Notes under the pieces: model-generated | What the model was told of the DNA's origin: nothing | Database searches by the model: none | What the model saw: the letters and a program-made list of their open reading frames with translations, nothing else | Shown: in pieces, positions 18,890 through 27,027 of the stretch | Position numbering within the stretch: the first letter of the stretch is position 1 | Layout of the letters: each line of letters begins with the position of its first letter | Translations under genes and position numbers: made by a program | Source of the DNA: Tepidanaerobacter syntrophicus | GTDB taxonomy: Bacteria > Bacillota > Thermosediminibacteria > Thermosediminibacterales > Tepidanaerobacteraceae | Direction of reading: 5' to 3' | Assembly: GCF_001485475.2 (NCBI RefSeq) | Contig: NZ_DF977001.1 | Span: 248,001 to 312,000 of the forward strand | Length of the DNA: 64,000 nucleotides

Positions 18890-19936
18890 TTATATAGCCT
18901 TAATTAGAAATTTATTTATTTGGTCAGGCTGCATATTGTATCTGATGCTTTCCATTATAGAAATGATATCCCGAATTTCAAATTCAAAAGAGTATATATA
19001 GTTAATTGTCTGCATTATACTCATTGAATATTCACGGGCAAGTTTTTTGAGTTTATAGTATATATATCTATTTATGCGCCTTTCCATATAAATGTCTCTT
19101 GACATTTCCTCTTTTTTAAATAAAAACCCGTATCCCGCATCTTGCGCCATGGCATAAAGCTCGTCAAGAGTTTTAGTGTAGCACATTGATCTTCTTTTAG
19201 TAAAATTCAGCTTGTCTCCAAAATTAATTGTATAATTCAAGAGTTCCTCAGGAGAAATGTTGTAGAACTTTTTGCCCCGATATATCCACTGAATATTGTA
19301 AAGGTCCGCTACCATGCCTTCCCATTTTTTAAGAATTATGCTGTCTTCTTTTGAAACATTTTTCATTTTATTTTCTAGGATTCTAAAATATCCTGCATCA
19401 AGAAGCATTTCAAATCTAAACAAGTTTTCGGTTTTCGTCCTAAGCAAAGGCTTAAGTATATCGAAGAAATCGGAACCTTCTGTAGCATAAATAAGTTCTT
19501 CGACAGTTTTTGCCTTCAAAAACTTTTCGGGCTCAATTTTGCTGTATTTGCCTAAAAAGGAAAGAGGCCTTTCTGTTATGTCAAACTTTTCGTTGTTGAA
19601 GATTTCTCTGGCCAACACTTTCAAGTCTTCAATTTCATATTTGAGATAAAATGAAGAAATAAATTTTTTGTAGTCGTAGCGAAAATAATGCAGCAGTTTG
19701 TCCATATTTATTATCATATTGCGTTTTAATATATCTTCAATATATCTGCGGCTAAGTTTGTCAGCAGGCAAGTCTTTTAAAAACTGGCCATAAAATGTGC
19801 TGTCTCGCAAATAAAAAGCAATTTCAGGAACAGATTTTTTCTCAAGCAAAGTTTCGTAATCACTTTCCGTAAGAAACTTTCCCTCCATTGCTCTGATTTT
19901 AGTATTTACTGCTGCGTAAATTGCTATTTTATCCAT
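18890..19936 (-). CDS. ntpC: V/A-type ATPase subunit C (rotor-to-ring connector)
   Basis: A 348-aa funnel-shaped subunit joining the central stalk to the membrane ring. The YAAVNTKIRAMEGKFL start and the C-terminal NYIYSFEFEIRDIISIMESIRYN segment are typical. The ATG at 19936 is preferred over the GTG at 19945, because the AGAGAG ribosome site is 8 nt from the ATG and too close to the GTG. It overlaps the end of ntpF by 8 nt. Confidence 0.9.
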   Translation of the reverse strand: MDKIAIYAAVNTKIRAMEGKFLTESDYETLLEKKSVPEIAFYLRDSTFYGQFLKDLPADKLSRRYIEDILKRNMIINMDKLLHYFRYDYKKFISSFYLKYEIEDLKVLAREIFNNEKFDITERPLSFLGKYSKIEPEKFLKAKTVEELIYATEGSDFFDILKPLLRTKTENLFRFEMLLDAGYFRILENKMKNVSKEDSIILKKWEGMVADLYNIQWIYRGKKFYNISPEELLNYTINFGDKLNFTKRRSMCYTKTLDELYAMAQDAGYGFLFKKEEMSRDIYMERRINRYIYYKLKKLAREYSMSIMQTINYIYSFEFEIRDIISIMESIRYNMQPDQINKFLIKAI

Positions 19937-20264
19937 AGCGTTCACTCTCTATGTCGAAAATCCGTTTTAATATCTCTGCTACCAGTTCTTCATGGATATT
20001 CTGAAATTCCTGTTCCATGTAGCTTACGACTTCTTTTGATTTTTTATTAAGATTATCGACTTCTTCTTGGGCTTCTTGCATTATTTTCCTAACAACTGCA
20101 TTTGTTTCTTCTTCCAGTCTCTTTGATAAATCTTCAACTATCTTCTGTTCTTCTGCCTTGTAGCGCTGTTCTAATTCTGCCAATTGTTTTTCTCGGGCGG
20201 CACTGATCTCTTGTATCTTGTCGTCCAATTCGATGAACTTTTTTATTACATCTTGTTCCTGCAA
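19929..20264 (-). CDS. ntpF: V/A-type ATPase small stalk subunit (G/H, NtpF-like)
   Basis: A 111-aa, almost entirely coiled-coil protein (residues about 10-95, repeated E/K/Q) with the family look of the stalk partner of subunit E, named G or H in archaeal-type ATPases and NtpF in Enterococcus. The start is TTG at 20264 behind AAGAAGGTGATAC. It is the first gene of the operon. The assignment rests on its position, length and coiled-coil nature as much as on residues. Confidence 0.8.
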   Translation of the reverse strand: MQEQDVIKKFIELDDKIQEISAAREKQLAELEQRYKAEEQKIVEDLSKRLEEETNAVVRKIMQEAQEEVDNLNKKSKEVVSYMEQEFQNIHEELVAEILKRIFDIESERYG

Positions 20265-20468
20265 AGTATCACCTTCTTAAAAGGTTTTAAAATAACTAAC
20301 TATGTGTTTATCTTTCACAAATTAGATATATCTTGTAGTTTATTACTCTTAATATGTAAAAGCAATTGTCAATTAATTACAAATCACCTTGAATCAAGAC
20401 AATTAATTAAAAAGAACCCAATAACGCCAGTCATGCTCTAACAACCTTTTAATTACTGCAAATTGCTA
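20265..20468. other. Intergenic region upstream of the V/A-ATPase operon
   Basis: AT-rich leader region without a credible ORF. On the minus strand a perfect TTGACA occurs about 100 nt upstream of ntpF, but no TATAAT-like hexamer stands at 16-18 nt from it, so I do not assign a promoter. No riboswitch motif was recognised. Confidence 0.4.
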
Positions 20469-20520
20469 AAAATAGCCCCCTTCGCCCAAAGACAGAGTCT
20501 GTCTTTGGTTCAAAGGGAGC
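20469..20520 (-). terminator. Strong rho-independent terminator of the OYE-type reductase gene
   Basis: The inner perfect inverted repeat CCAAAGACAG / CTGTCTTTGG with a 3-nt loop is extended by outer arms GCTCCCTTTG and CGAAGGGGGC, giving a stem of about 20 bp. On the minus strand TATTTTTAG follows. It lies about 70 nt past the stop of the gene ending at 20589 and separates it from the ATPase operon. Confidence 0.88.
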
Positions 20521-20588
20521 GTGTTTAGATTTGCAAAATATGTTTAGGTTTTTATTTAGGATTTTGCCGTGTGTGTAGAAGCTACAAA

Positions 20589-22595
20589 CTAAATAGTTCT
20601 TGCCACTTCATACGCATCCCATATAGCATACATTATATTGCGTGCTCTATTGGCATCTCCTATAGTATAAACTTTAGGCAGCTTGCCTGATATTTCATTA
20701 TATAGGCACTTATTTGGCTTTAAACCTACTGATATAACTACCGTATCGGCCGGGATAGTGGTTCTCTTGAAGTTATTATCTATAACTTCCACTGCTCCGT
20801 CTTTTACTTCAAGGAGGCTGTTGTTTAAGACTGTCTTTATATTGTGAAGTTTTATCATATCGAGCACCATTGTCCTATTCATGTGAGGCACAGGAAGACC
20901 TGCCGACATCAGTTCAGGAAGCATCTCGACAATAGTTACCTCTTTGCCTGCCATCGCAAGACTTAAAGCTGTCTCACATCCGACGAGGCCGCCGCCGACA
21001 ACTACAACTTTATTGCCTACCGGTTTTTCTTTAAGAAGAGCTTCTGTGGCTGTAACAACATTGTCTTTGTCTATTCCGGGCACATTCGGTTTAATGGGTG
21101 TAGAGCCTGTTGCAACTATTACCACATCTGTTGCATTTGCTTTTACAAACTCAGAGTCAACTTCTGTGTTTAGTTTGACATCGATTCCAAGTTTATTCAT
21201 TTGAGTTTTATACCAATCAAGTAATCTCTCGTTATCCTTTTTAAATTCGTCAACTGATGCTTCTATTAGATGTCCCCCTAATTTGTCGGTTTTCTCATAA
21301 AGCGTCACCTTATGTCCTCTTAAGGCAGCTACTCTCGCGGCTTCCATACCGGCTACGCCGCCACCAATAATCATTACATTTTTGGTGCAGCAGGCAGGAT
21401 AAATGCCATAGTCTACTTCTCTTGCACATGCAGGATTTACTGCGCAGCATAGCGGTTTGCCTTCAAAAGCTCTTCCAAGGCAGCCGTCATGGCAGCCTAC
21501 GCAGGGACGAATATCTTCCGGTCTGTCTTCCAAAACTTTATTTGGCCATGCAGGATCCGCAAGAAGTGCTCTACCTAAGCAGACCATATCTGCGGCCTTT
21601 CCTTCTTCTAGCGTCTTTTCTGCAAGTTCCGGCAAATCCATTCTGCCTGCAACTATTACAGGAACATTTACTACTTTCTTCAATTGTTCCGTAAGCGGCA
21701 GATAAAGGCCGTGTTTCTGGTATATCGGGGGATGTGCCCAATACCAGGCATCATATGATCCTGCATCTGCATCAAAGGCATCATATCCGGCTTTTTCCAA
21801 AATTGGCGCGATGGTAAGCCCTTCTTCTGTGTCTCTTCCTTTTTCCACAAACTCTTCCCCATCGAGTCCGCCTTGATTCCAACCTTTGATATAACTCTTT
21901 ATGCTAAATCTTAAACTGACCGGAAAGTCTTGACCATTTACCTTTTTTATAGCCTTGACAATTTCAATAGGTAAAGTAAGTCTCCCCATTACGTCTCCGC
22001 CGTATTTATCTGTCCTTCTGTTAAACATTCCAATTGTAAACTGATCAAGTAAGTATCCTTCATGAACAGCATGGATTTCAACACCGTCAAATCCTGCTAC
22101 TTTTGCTATAGCAGCTGACTCGGCAGCCATTTTAACCAATTTTTCTACTTCTTTTGTCGTAAGTTCCCTGCATGTAACAGAGGGATCCCAGTAATTGGGT
22201 ATTGCAGATGGCGCAACGGGTTCGCCGACAAGCATTGCAGGAGCCGCAACCCGGCCAAAGCCTATTGCAAGCTGCAGGAATATCTTGGAATCATATGCAT
22301 GAATTCGTTCCACCATTTCAGATGTTGTATTTATAAAGTGAGCAGGGTCCATTGTTGTGCAAACAATGATTCCGGGATGCATTTTTTCAATTTCATTTTC
22401 AATTTTGGTAACGCTTGTAATAATTAGACCGGTTCCACCCTTGGCCCTTTCTATGTAATAATCCTGGGCTCTCTTGGAAAAACCGCCTTTGTCAGTCGCA
22501 AGTCCTAATATACCCATTGGAGCCATAGCTATTTTGTTTTTAACTTCTACCTTGCCAATCTTAATTGGCTCAAAAAGTTTCTTATAACCAGACAT
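20589..22595 (-). CDS. NADH:flavin oxidoreductase / 2,4-dienoyl-CoA (2-enoate) reductase family, FMN-FeS-FAD
   Basis: A 668-aa three-part reductase. Residues 1-330 form an Old-Yellow-Enzyme TIM barrel (LFEPIKIGKVEVKNKIAMAPM; GFDGVEIHAVHEGYLLDQF with catalytic His/Tyr region). A 4Fe-4S cluster site follows (CVGCHDGC, then CC about 12 residues later, near 345-366). After it come two Rossmann folds, for FAD (IIGGGVAG, near 392) and NAD(P)H (VVGGGLVG, near 540). The family reduces activated C=C bonds of enoates or enoyl-CoAs by passing electrons NADH-FAD-FeS-FMN. The real substrate is not known. In an amino-acid fermenter an enoate or dienoyl-CoA is plausible. Monocistronic, with its own terminator. 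Confidence 0.85.
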   Translation of the reverse strand: MSGYKKLFEPIKIGKVEVKNKIAMAPMGILGLATDKGGFSKRAQDYYIERAKGGTGLIITSVTKIENEIEKMHPGIIVCTTMDPAHFINTTSEMVERIHAYDSKIFLQLAIGFGRVAAPAMLVGEPVAPSAIPNYWDPSVTCRELTTKEVEKLVKMAAESAAIAKVAGFDGVEIHAVHEGYLLDQFTIGMFNRRTDKYGGDVMGRLTLPIEIVKAIKKVNGQDFPVSLRFSIKSYIKGWNQGGLDGEEFVEKGRDTEEGLTIAPILEKAGYDAFDADAGSYDAWYWAHPPIYQKHGLYLPLTEQLKKVVNVPVIVAGRMDLPELAEKTLEEGKAADMVCLGRALLADPAWPNKVLEDRPEDIRPCVGCHDGCLGRAFEGKPLCCAVNPACAREVDYGIYPACCTKNVMIIGGGVAGMEAARVAALRGHKVTLYEKTDKLGGHLIEASVDEFKKDNERLLDWYKTQMNKLGIDVKLNTEVDSEFVKANATDVVIVATGSTPIKPNVPGIDKDNVVTATEALLKEKPVGNKVVVVGGGLVGCETALSLAMAGKEVTIVEMLPELMSAGLPVPHMNRTMVLDMIKLHNIKTVLNNSLLEVKDGAVEVIDNNFKRTTIPADTVVISVGLKPNKCLYNEISGKLPKVYTIGDANRARNIMYAIWDAYEVARTI

Positions 22596-22827
22596 TAAAT
22601 GGTCACTTCCTTAATTTTAAATTTTACTTACTATTTATTAAATTCTACATCCGATTGACAAAATCCTGCTTAAGTTAAAAAATTATAAAAAAAATTGGGT
22701 TTCGTCTTATTTTTTCGTATCCCGGCGCACATTGATTTTTGCGAATAGTCATGATATATTACTTTATATAAGTTGCACTAATTGCAAGTATATAAACAAC
22801 ATACAACAGTTGAAGGGGCGTGGGCCA

Positions 22828-23091
22828 ATGAAAGTTATTAAGCGAGACGGACGTATACAGGAGTTTGACATCGGCAAGATTCAAGTAACCCTGGAAAACG
22901 TATCTGATGAAATATCAAAACCGCTTACGGCATCTGATATTAAAAAACTTCTTACAAGCATTGAAAAAGCAGTTTATTCTCGTAATCAGGAGGAAATCAG
23001 GTCATCTGAAATATTCGAAATTGTTATCGAAAAATTAGAAAAGGCAGGTTTTCACGATATAGCAGCTGCTTATAAAAAGGGGAAAGATTAG
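22828..23091 (+). CDS. Stand-alone ATP-cone domain protein
   Basis: An 87-aa protein that is almost entirely one ATP-cone domain (MKVIKRDGRIQEFDIGKI, then EIVIEKLEKAGFHDIAAAY). This nucleotide-sensing module is normally the N-terminus of ribonucleotide reductases or the second half of NrdR. Here there is no zinc ribbon and no reductase attached. The ATG at 22828 follows GAAGGGGCGTGGG; upstream in-frame codons to 22732 have no support. It stands alone. A role as a free ATP/dATP sensor is inference. Confidence 0.8.
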   Translation: MKVIKRDGRIQEFDIGKIQVTLENVSDEISKPLTASDIKKLLTSIEKAVYSRNQEEIRSSEIFEIVIEKLEKAGFHDIAAAYKKGKD

Positions 23092-23191
23092 TTTTTTAAA
23101 AGTTTTACATGAATTCAGCAGGAGTGGTATCGCAGAAATTTATTTTTGGTGTCATAGATACTTATTTTGCGCTTACATTACCATAAAAAAG

Positions 23192-23235
23192 AAATCAGGT
23201 AAGAAGAGAATAATCATCTCTATCTTACCTGATTT
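23192..23235. terminator. Bidirectional terminator between ATP-cone gene and purine permease
   Basis: Perfect inverted repeat AAATCAGGTAAGA / TCTTACCTGATTT with an inner GAGA/TCTC pair, followed on plus by TTGTTATT and on minus by an A-run complement (TTTTTTATGG). It lies between converging genes. Confidence 0.85.
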
Positions 23236-23314
23236 GTTATTATTGTCATAAAGTTGTTATTGTTATTGCCATCCTTTTATTGCTGTCGTTCTAACTTTTA
23301 TAGAAAACCTATTT

Positions 23315-24646
23315 TTATCTTATAAAAGCAAAATATAGTACGAAAGTTACCGCAAGAACATACATCATCCAATGAACTTCTTTTCCTCTCCCTGAAAACA
23401 GCATAAGCGCCGCATATGCAATAAAGCCTACCGAAAGACCTAAAGAAATACTGAAGGTAAAGGGCATTAGAACGGCTGTAAGAAAAGCCGGAAATGCTTC
23501 ATAAAAGTCATCAAATTTAATTTCGTTAAGACTTGTTGCCATAAAAATTCCCACGATAATCAGCGCCGGAGCTGTAGCCGCCGTTGGAACCGCCAGAGCT
23601 ATAGGCGAAAATATAATACTTGCAATAAAAAGAACCGCCACTGTAACTGCCGTAAGACCAGTCCTGCCGCCAACGCTTACGCCGGCTGCGCTTTCAACAT
23701 ATGTAGTAGTGTTGCTTGTTCCCAGCAAGGAACCTATAACAGTACCTATGGAATCTGCAAATAGGGCCTTGTTTCCTCTTTTAAGGTTGCCGTGTTCATC
23801 TATCATACCTGTGCGGCTGGCCACACCTACAAAAGTACCTATTGTGTCAAAAAGATCTGCAAAAAAGAGCGAAAATATAACGGGATACATAGAAAGCTGT
23901 AAAGCGCCTTTAATGTCAAGTTTGAGAAGACCTGGCGCTATACTTGGCGGAGCCGAAATAATCGATGCCGGAATTTTTGTTATACCCATTGGAATTCCTA
24001 TTATTGAAGTAATCATTATTCCGAGCAAAATTCCGCCTTTAACACCTTTTGCCACAAGAACTGCTGTAATTATAAGACCTACCGCCGCAAGTAAAACAGC
24101 AGGATCTCTAAAATTCCCCAGGTCCAAAAAAGTATCCGGGTTACTAATAACAATTCCAGAATTTTTAAATCCTATAAATGCAATAAAAAGTCCTATGCCA
24201 GCGCCTACCGCATGCTTTAGTGACATTGGTATCGCCCGAATTAAAAGTTCCCTTAAACCTGTAAGTGTAACAATAACAGCTATAATACCTGAAAGAAATA
24301 CTGCTCCCAGCGCAGTCTGCCACGGAATTCCCATTTTTCCCACCATGACATAGGCAAAGAAAGCATTAAGGCCCATGCCCGGAGCCAGTGCGAAGGGATA
24401 GTTGGCATAAACTCCCATAAACAGCGTCGCTATAGCTGAAGCAAGCGCTGTAGCCATGAATACCGCTCCCTGGTCAAGGCCGGCATCTTTTAAAACTATA
24501 GGGTTTACGAGAAGAATATAAGCCATAGTAACAAATGTTGTAATACCTGCCAGAATTTCCGTTCTGACATTTGTCCCATTTTCCGACAGCTTAAAAAACT
24601 TTTCAAAAAAATTAGATTGGCTGCCGGCAGAAACATCGTTTTTCAA
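23315..24646 (-). CDS. NCS2-family (AzgA-like) guanine/hypoxanthine permease
   Basis: A 443-aa polytopic transporter with about 12-14 hydrophobic segments. It matches the AzgA/PbuG branch of nucleobase-cation symporters: RTEILAGITTFVTMAYILLVNP near the N-terminus, GLNAFFAYVM near residue 92, and SNTTTYVESAAGVSVGGRTGLT near 312-332 (quoted here in part: TTTYVESAAGV). The expected substrate is a purine base. TTG at 24646 is the start, 8 nt after GGGAGG. The upstream region holds a strong promoter and a PurBox-like pair, which supports purine control. Exact substrate is not determined. Confidence 0.88.
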   Translation of the reverse strand: MKNDVSAGSQSNFFEKFFKLSENGTNVRTEILAGITTFVTMAYILLVNPIVLKDAGLDQGAVFMATALASAIATLFMGVYANYPFALAPGMGLNAFFAYVMVGKMGIPWQTALGAVFLSGIIAVIVTLTGLRELLIRAIPMSLKHAVGAGIGLFIAFIGFKNSGIVISNPDTFLDLGNFRDPAVLLAAVGLIITAVLVAKGVKGGILLGIMITSIIGIPMGITKIPASIISAPPSIAPGLLKLDIKGALQLSMYPVIFSLFFADLFDTIGTFVGVASRTGMIDEHGNLKRGNKALFADSIGTVIGSLLGTSNTTTYVESAAGVSVGGRTGLTAVTVAVLFIASIIFSPIALAVPTAATAPALIIVGIFMATSLNEIKFDDFYEAFPAFLTAVLMPFTFSISLGLSVGFIAYAALMLFSGRGKEVHWMMYVLAVTFVLYFAFIR

Positions 24647-24734
24647 TAGAAAAGCCTCCCTTTAAGATTATTTTGTTTGTAAAAACTACGTATAAAGTAA
24701 ATAAAAGTTGTAAAATTAATGTGTAAACAGGAGC

Positions 24735-24764
24735 CGTAATTTTTTCCGTATTGCCGGAATTACG
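24735..24764 (-). promoter_or_regulatory. Hairpin in the permease mRNA leader
   Basis: The leader, about 140 nt from the predicted start site to the TTG codon, contains outer arms CGTAATT / AATTACG enclosing CCG / CGG. No T-run follows, so it is not a simple terminator. It does not match the conserved core of the purine riboswitch. Structure seen; role unknown. Confidence 0.4.
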
Positions 24765-24794
24765 CAGGTATGAATATTGTTTTTTCCAGAGAAT

Positions 24795-24823
24795 ATATTA
24801 CCAAATAAGCTAGACAATGTCAA
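24795..24823 (-). promoter_or_regulatory. Sigma-A promoter of the purine permease gene
   Basis: On the minus strand a perfect TTGACA (24818-24823) is followed after 17 nt by TAATAT (24795-24800), a near-consensus promoter reading into the permease leader. Confidence 0.8.
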
Positions 24824-24826
24824 TAA

Positions 24827-24870
24827 AAATACGAATTTTATCTTTGTAAATAGATTTAACGTTCGTATTT
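24827..24870 (-). promoter_or_regulatory. Candidate PurR operator (paired inverted PurBox-like sites)
   Basis: Two 13-mers face each other: AAATACGAATTTT at 24827-24839 (plus) and AAATACGAACGTT at 24858-24870 (minus), separated by 18 nt. Each matches the Bacillus PurBox consensus AWWWCCGAACWWT at 11 of 13 positions. Known PurBox pairs are inverted, about 16-18 nt apart and sit just upstream of the -35; this pair ends 3 nt from the -35 of the permease promoter. It could also affect the divergent gene at 24918. No purR gene is in the window. Confidence 0.6.
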
Positions 24871-24917
24871 TTACGTGATATAATCTAAATAAAGAAAGCA
24901 AAATTGTCTATGGAGAT

Positions 24918-25829
24918 GTGGTAAGTGTGAATATTCCTCCTTTAAATATTCCTGAGGAAAAGAGCGATAGTGTAAATTCAAAATTAGTTTCTAAGGATCT
25001 TCAAGCTGCCGGAGGCGGAGCAAATCTTGAAAATAAGAACAGTATAGATACCGTCAACAATAATTCCTTAGCCTTCCTTGACATTCCTCAATCTTTAGAG
25101 ACAAATATCGCCTTAGGCATTTTATCTAAATTGAATTTGCCTATAACTGCTGAACGCATCAATATAATTATTGATTTATTAAAATACTTGGAAGGCGCTA
25201 AAAATCAAGAGTTCGAGGGGTTTACAGATGAAAATCCTCAAACTCAGTCTCAAAACTTATTGTTTTACAAGGCCGTTGACAGCTGGGCAAAAGCAGGACC
25301 TTCACCTTTAGAAACTCAGCTTTTAAAATATCTTGAAGGCTTTTCTCCAGCGTCAAAAGACAAAGAAATGGCTACGGAGAACCATGTCAAAGAAGGAATT
25401 TTAAAGGACTATCTTGCAGCGAAAGTCTTAAATGCCGCAAACAATCCTATAAACATAACTACTGATGAAAAGGCATACTTTTTTATAATCGAGCTGCCTG
25501 TATACCAGAAAATTTACATAAAAATTTCTCATGAAATTTTAGATTCTGCAAGACAGCAAGCGTTTGTTAAATTAAGCTTTATCGTAAATACAAAAAACCT
25601 GGGGGCGGTGCTTATTGAACTTACTTACTTGGACGGCACCATAAAGGCTGCTTCTACTTTTGAAAGTAAAAAATCGTTGGATTACATGAAGAATTTTCTC
25701 GCTGCTTCAAATAACACAAGCGCCTTAGTTCGCAATATGGAATTTAAAGTAGGTAAGATTTCTCTTGAAAATTTTCTTTTTGATAAAGCTGGACATTCTC
25801 CTCTAAAAGGAATAAATATTAAAATTTAG
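24918..25829 (+). CDS. FliK-like (YlqG-type) hypothetical protein
   Basis: A 303-aa protein with no signal peptide or membrane segment. The first 100 residues are Asn/Ser/Leu-rich; the C-terminal 130 residues (FVKLSFIVNTKNLGAVLIELTYLDGTIKA, here abbreviated to LGAVLIELTYLDGTIKA, then SLDYMKNFLAA) resemble the C-terminal domain of flagellar hook-length protein FliK. The next gene encodes a FlhB-tail-like protein, 9 nt downstream, recalling the ylqG-ylqH pair of Bacillus subtilis. Start is GTG at 24918, or GTG at 24927 which has GGAG at a better distance. Function unknown; homology is from pattern only. Confidence 0.6.
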   Translation: MVSVNIPPLNIPEEKSDSVNSKLVSKDLQAAGGGANLENKNSIDTVNNNSLAFLDIPQSLETNIALGILSKLNLPITAERINIIIDLLKYLEGAKNQEFEGFTDENPQTQSQNLLFYKAVDSWAKAGPSPLETQLLKYLEGFSPASKDKEMATENHVKEGILKDYLAAKVLNAANNPINITTDEKAYFFIIELPVYQKIYIKISHEILDSARQQAFVKLSFIVNTKNLGAVLIELTYLDGTIKAASTFESKKSLDYMKNFLAASNNTSALVRNMEFKVGKISLENFLFDKAGHSPLKGINIKI

Positions 25830-25838
25830 GGTGAAGCT

Positions 25839-26141
25839 ATGGTAAAAGAATATAGTGCTAATAAAAACAAAAAAGCCGCAGCGCTGAAATACGACAGCAG
25901 TGCCGATAACGCACCAAAAATTTTAGCTTCCGGCAAAGGCTTTATAGCAGAAAAAATTTTAGAAATAGCAAAAGAAGAAAATATAGCTGTTTACAAAGAT
26001 CCCGTTCTGGTAGAGGCATTGGTTAAGCTCGAGATAGGTCAAGAAATCCCGGCAGAGCTTTACAGGGCAGTTGCCGAAGTTCTTGCATTTATCTATTCAG
26101 CGGACATAGCCGGTTCTTTGGAATCTTTAGATAATGTTTAA
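25839..26141 (+). CDS. FlhB C-terminal-domain-like protein (YlqH/FhlB type)
   Basis: A 100-aa soluble protein corresponding to the cytoplasmic C-terminal domain of FlhB/YscU export-switch proteins. The conserved AAALKYDSSADNAPKILASGKGFIAEKI and the tail IPAELYRAVAEVLAFIY (each quoted in part elsewhere) are seen, but the autocleavage NPTH loop is replaced: the usual N-P-T-H segment is absent before AAALKY. No membrane part precedes it. Paired with the FliK-like gene. Ends overlap by 4 nt with convergent mgtC. Confidence 0.78.
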   Translation: MVKEYSANKNKKAAALKYDSSADNAPKILASGKGFIAEKILEIAKEENIAVYKDPVLVEALVKLEIGQEIPAELYRAVAEVLAFIYSADIAGSLESLDNV

Positions 26142-26809
26142 TCAAACTCTGTATTAACTTCATATACTCCCCCTATCTCTTGCAACTTCTGTTTTATTTC
26201 CTCGAATTCTAAGCGGTTAATTTTGGGAATCATTAAAGTTATCATTAACCTATTTTCATCCAAACTCTCCATCTTGATGTTTCTAATGCTGATATTCATT
26301 TCGCCGAGGCAAGAACCTATTTTCCCTAATTGGCCGGGACTGTCGTCTATTACCACAAACAGCATTTGTAAAAATCTCTTCTTTAAAATTAACTGATCCA
26401 ACTTATTGAAAGTCATGAGAGTAAGCAGCATCATAAATGTAGCAAGAGTTGCTCCATAATAAAAACCTGCTCCGATTGCAAGACCAATTGCAGATACCGC
26501 CCATAGACTTGCAGCTGTAGTCAGTCCTTTTACAGAAGCTCCTTCCCTTATTATCGTGCCTGCGCCAAGGAAACCTATGCCGCTTACAACTTGAGCAGGT
26601 ATTCGAGTAGGGTCTACATTGGTTTTCCCCTGAAACTGGCTAAAAATAAATATCGAAGTAAGCATGATTACAGCAGAACCCATACAAACTAATATATGCG
26701 TTCTAAAACCTGCCGGTTTATTAGTAGTTTCTCTTTCTAGGCCTATGATTCCGCCAAGCACAAGAGATAAGACAAGCCTTATGGTAAGTTCCGCATTGCT
26801 AAGAAGCAT
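26138..26809 (-). CDS. MgtC/SapB family membrane protein
   Basis: A 223-aa inner-membrane protein with four to five hydrophobic segments in the first 140 residues (RLVLSLVLGGIIGLERE; VVSGIGFLGAGTIIREG, both MgtC hallmarks) and a C-terminal cytoplasmic ACT-like domain from about residue 150 (MLFVVIDDSPGQLGKIGSCL). MgtC proteins are linked to magnesium limitation and control of ATP synthase or Mg2+ transport in some bacteria; the role here is not shown. ATG at 26809 follows AGAGGTGGAGCA. Monocistronic. Confidence 0.88.
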   Translation of the reverse strand: MLLSNAELTIRLVLSLVLGGIIGLERETTNKPAGFRTHILVCMGSAVIMLTSIFIFSQFQGKTNVDPTRIPAQVVSGIGFLGAGTIIREGASVKGLTTAASLWAVSAIGLAIGAGFYYGATLATFMMLLTLMTFNKLDQLILKKRFLQMLFVVIDDSPGQLGKIGSCLGEMNISIRNIKMESLDENRLMITLMIPKINRLEFEEIKQKLQEIGGVYEVNTEFD

Positions 26810-27027
26810 TGCTCCACCTCTTTTTATAATTTTCTTACTAAATTATACTCTATTATACTTCTCTTTAAAGCCCCGGGTCAACTATAGCGAGCTTTTTCAA
26901 GGAACTTTTCGGATAACTAATGCGTCAATATAGAAAAGAAGATAAAACTAGGGGGCGATAGAATCTAAAAATATATTTAACGCTGTTGACTAAGAATTCT
27001 ACTAAAAACAAGAAAGGTTGAGATGTT

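Noticed and set aside
23709-24353. 214-codon plus-strand frame
   Set aside because: It is antisense to the purine permease, whose family motifs are clear. The frame is Pro/Ile/Ser-rich, as expected from reverse-reading membrane codons.
24661-24794. Purine riboswitch in the permease leader
   Set aside because: The conserved core segments of the purine aptamer (such as GTNTCTACC and CCGTAAA) are absent; only a simple hairpin is present.
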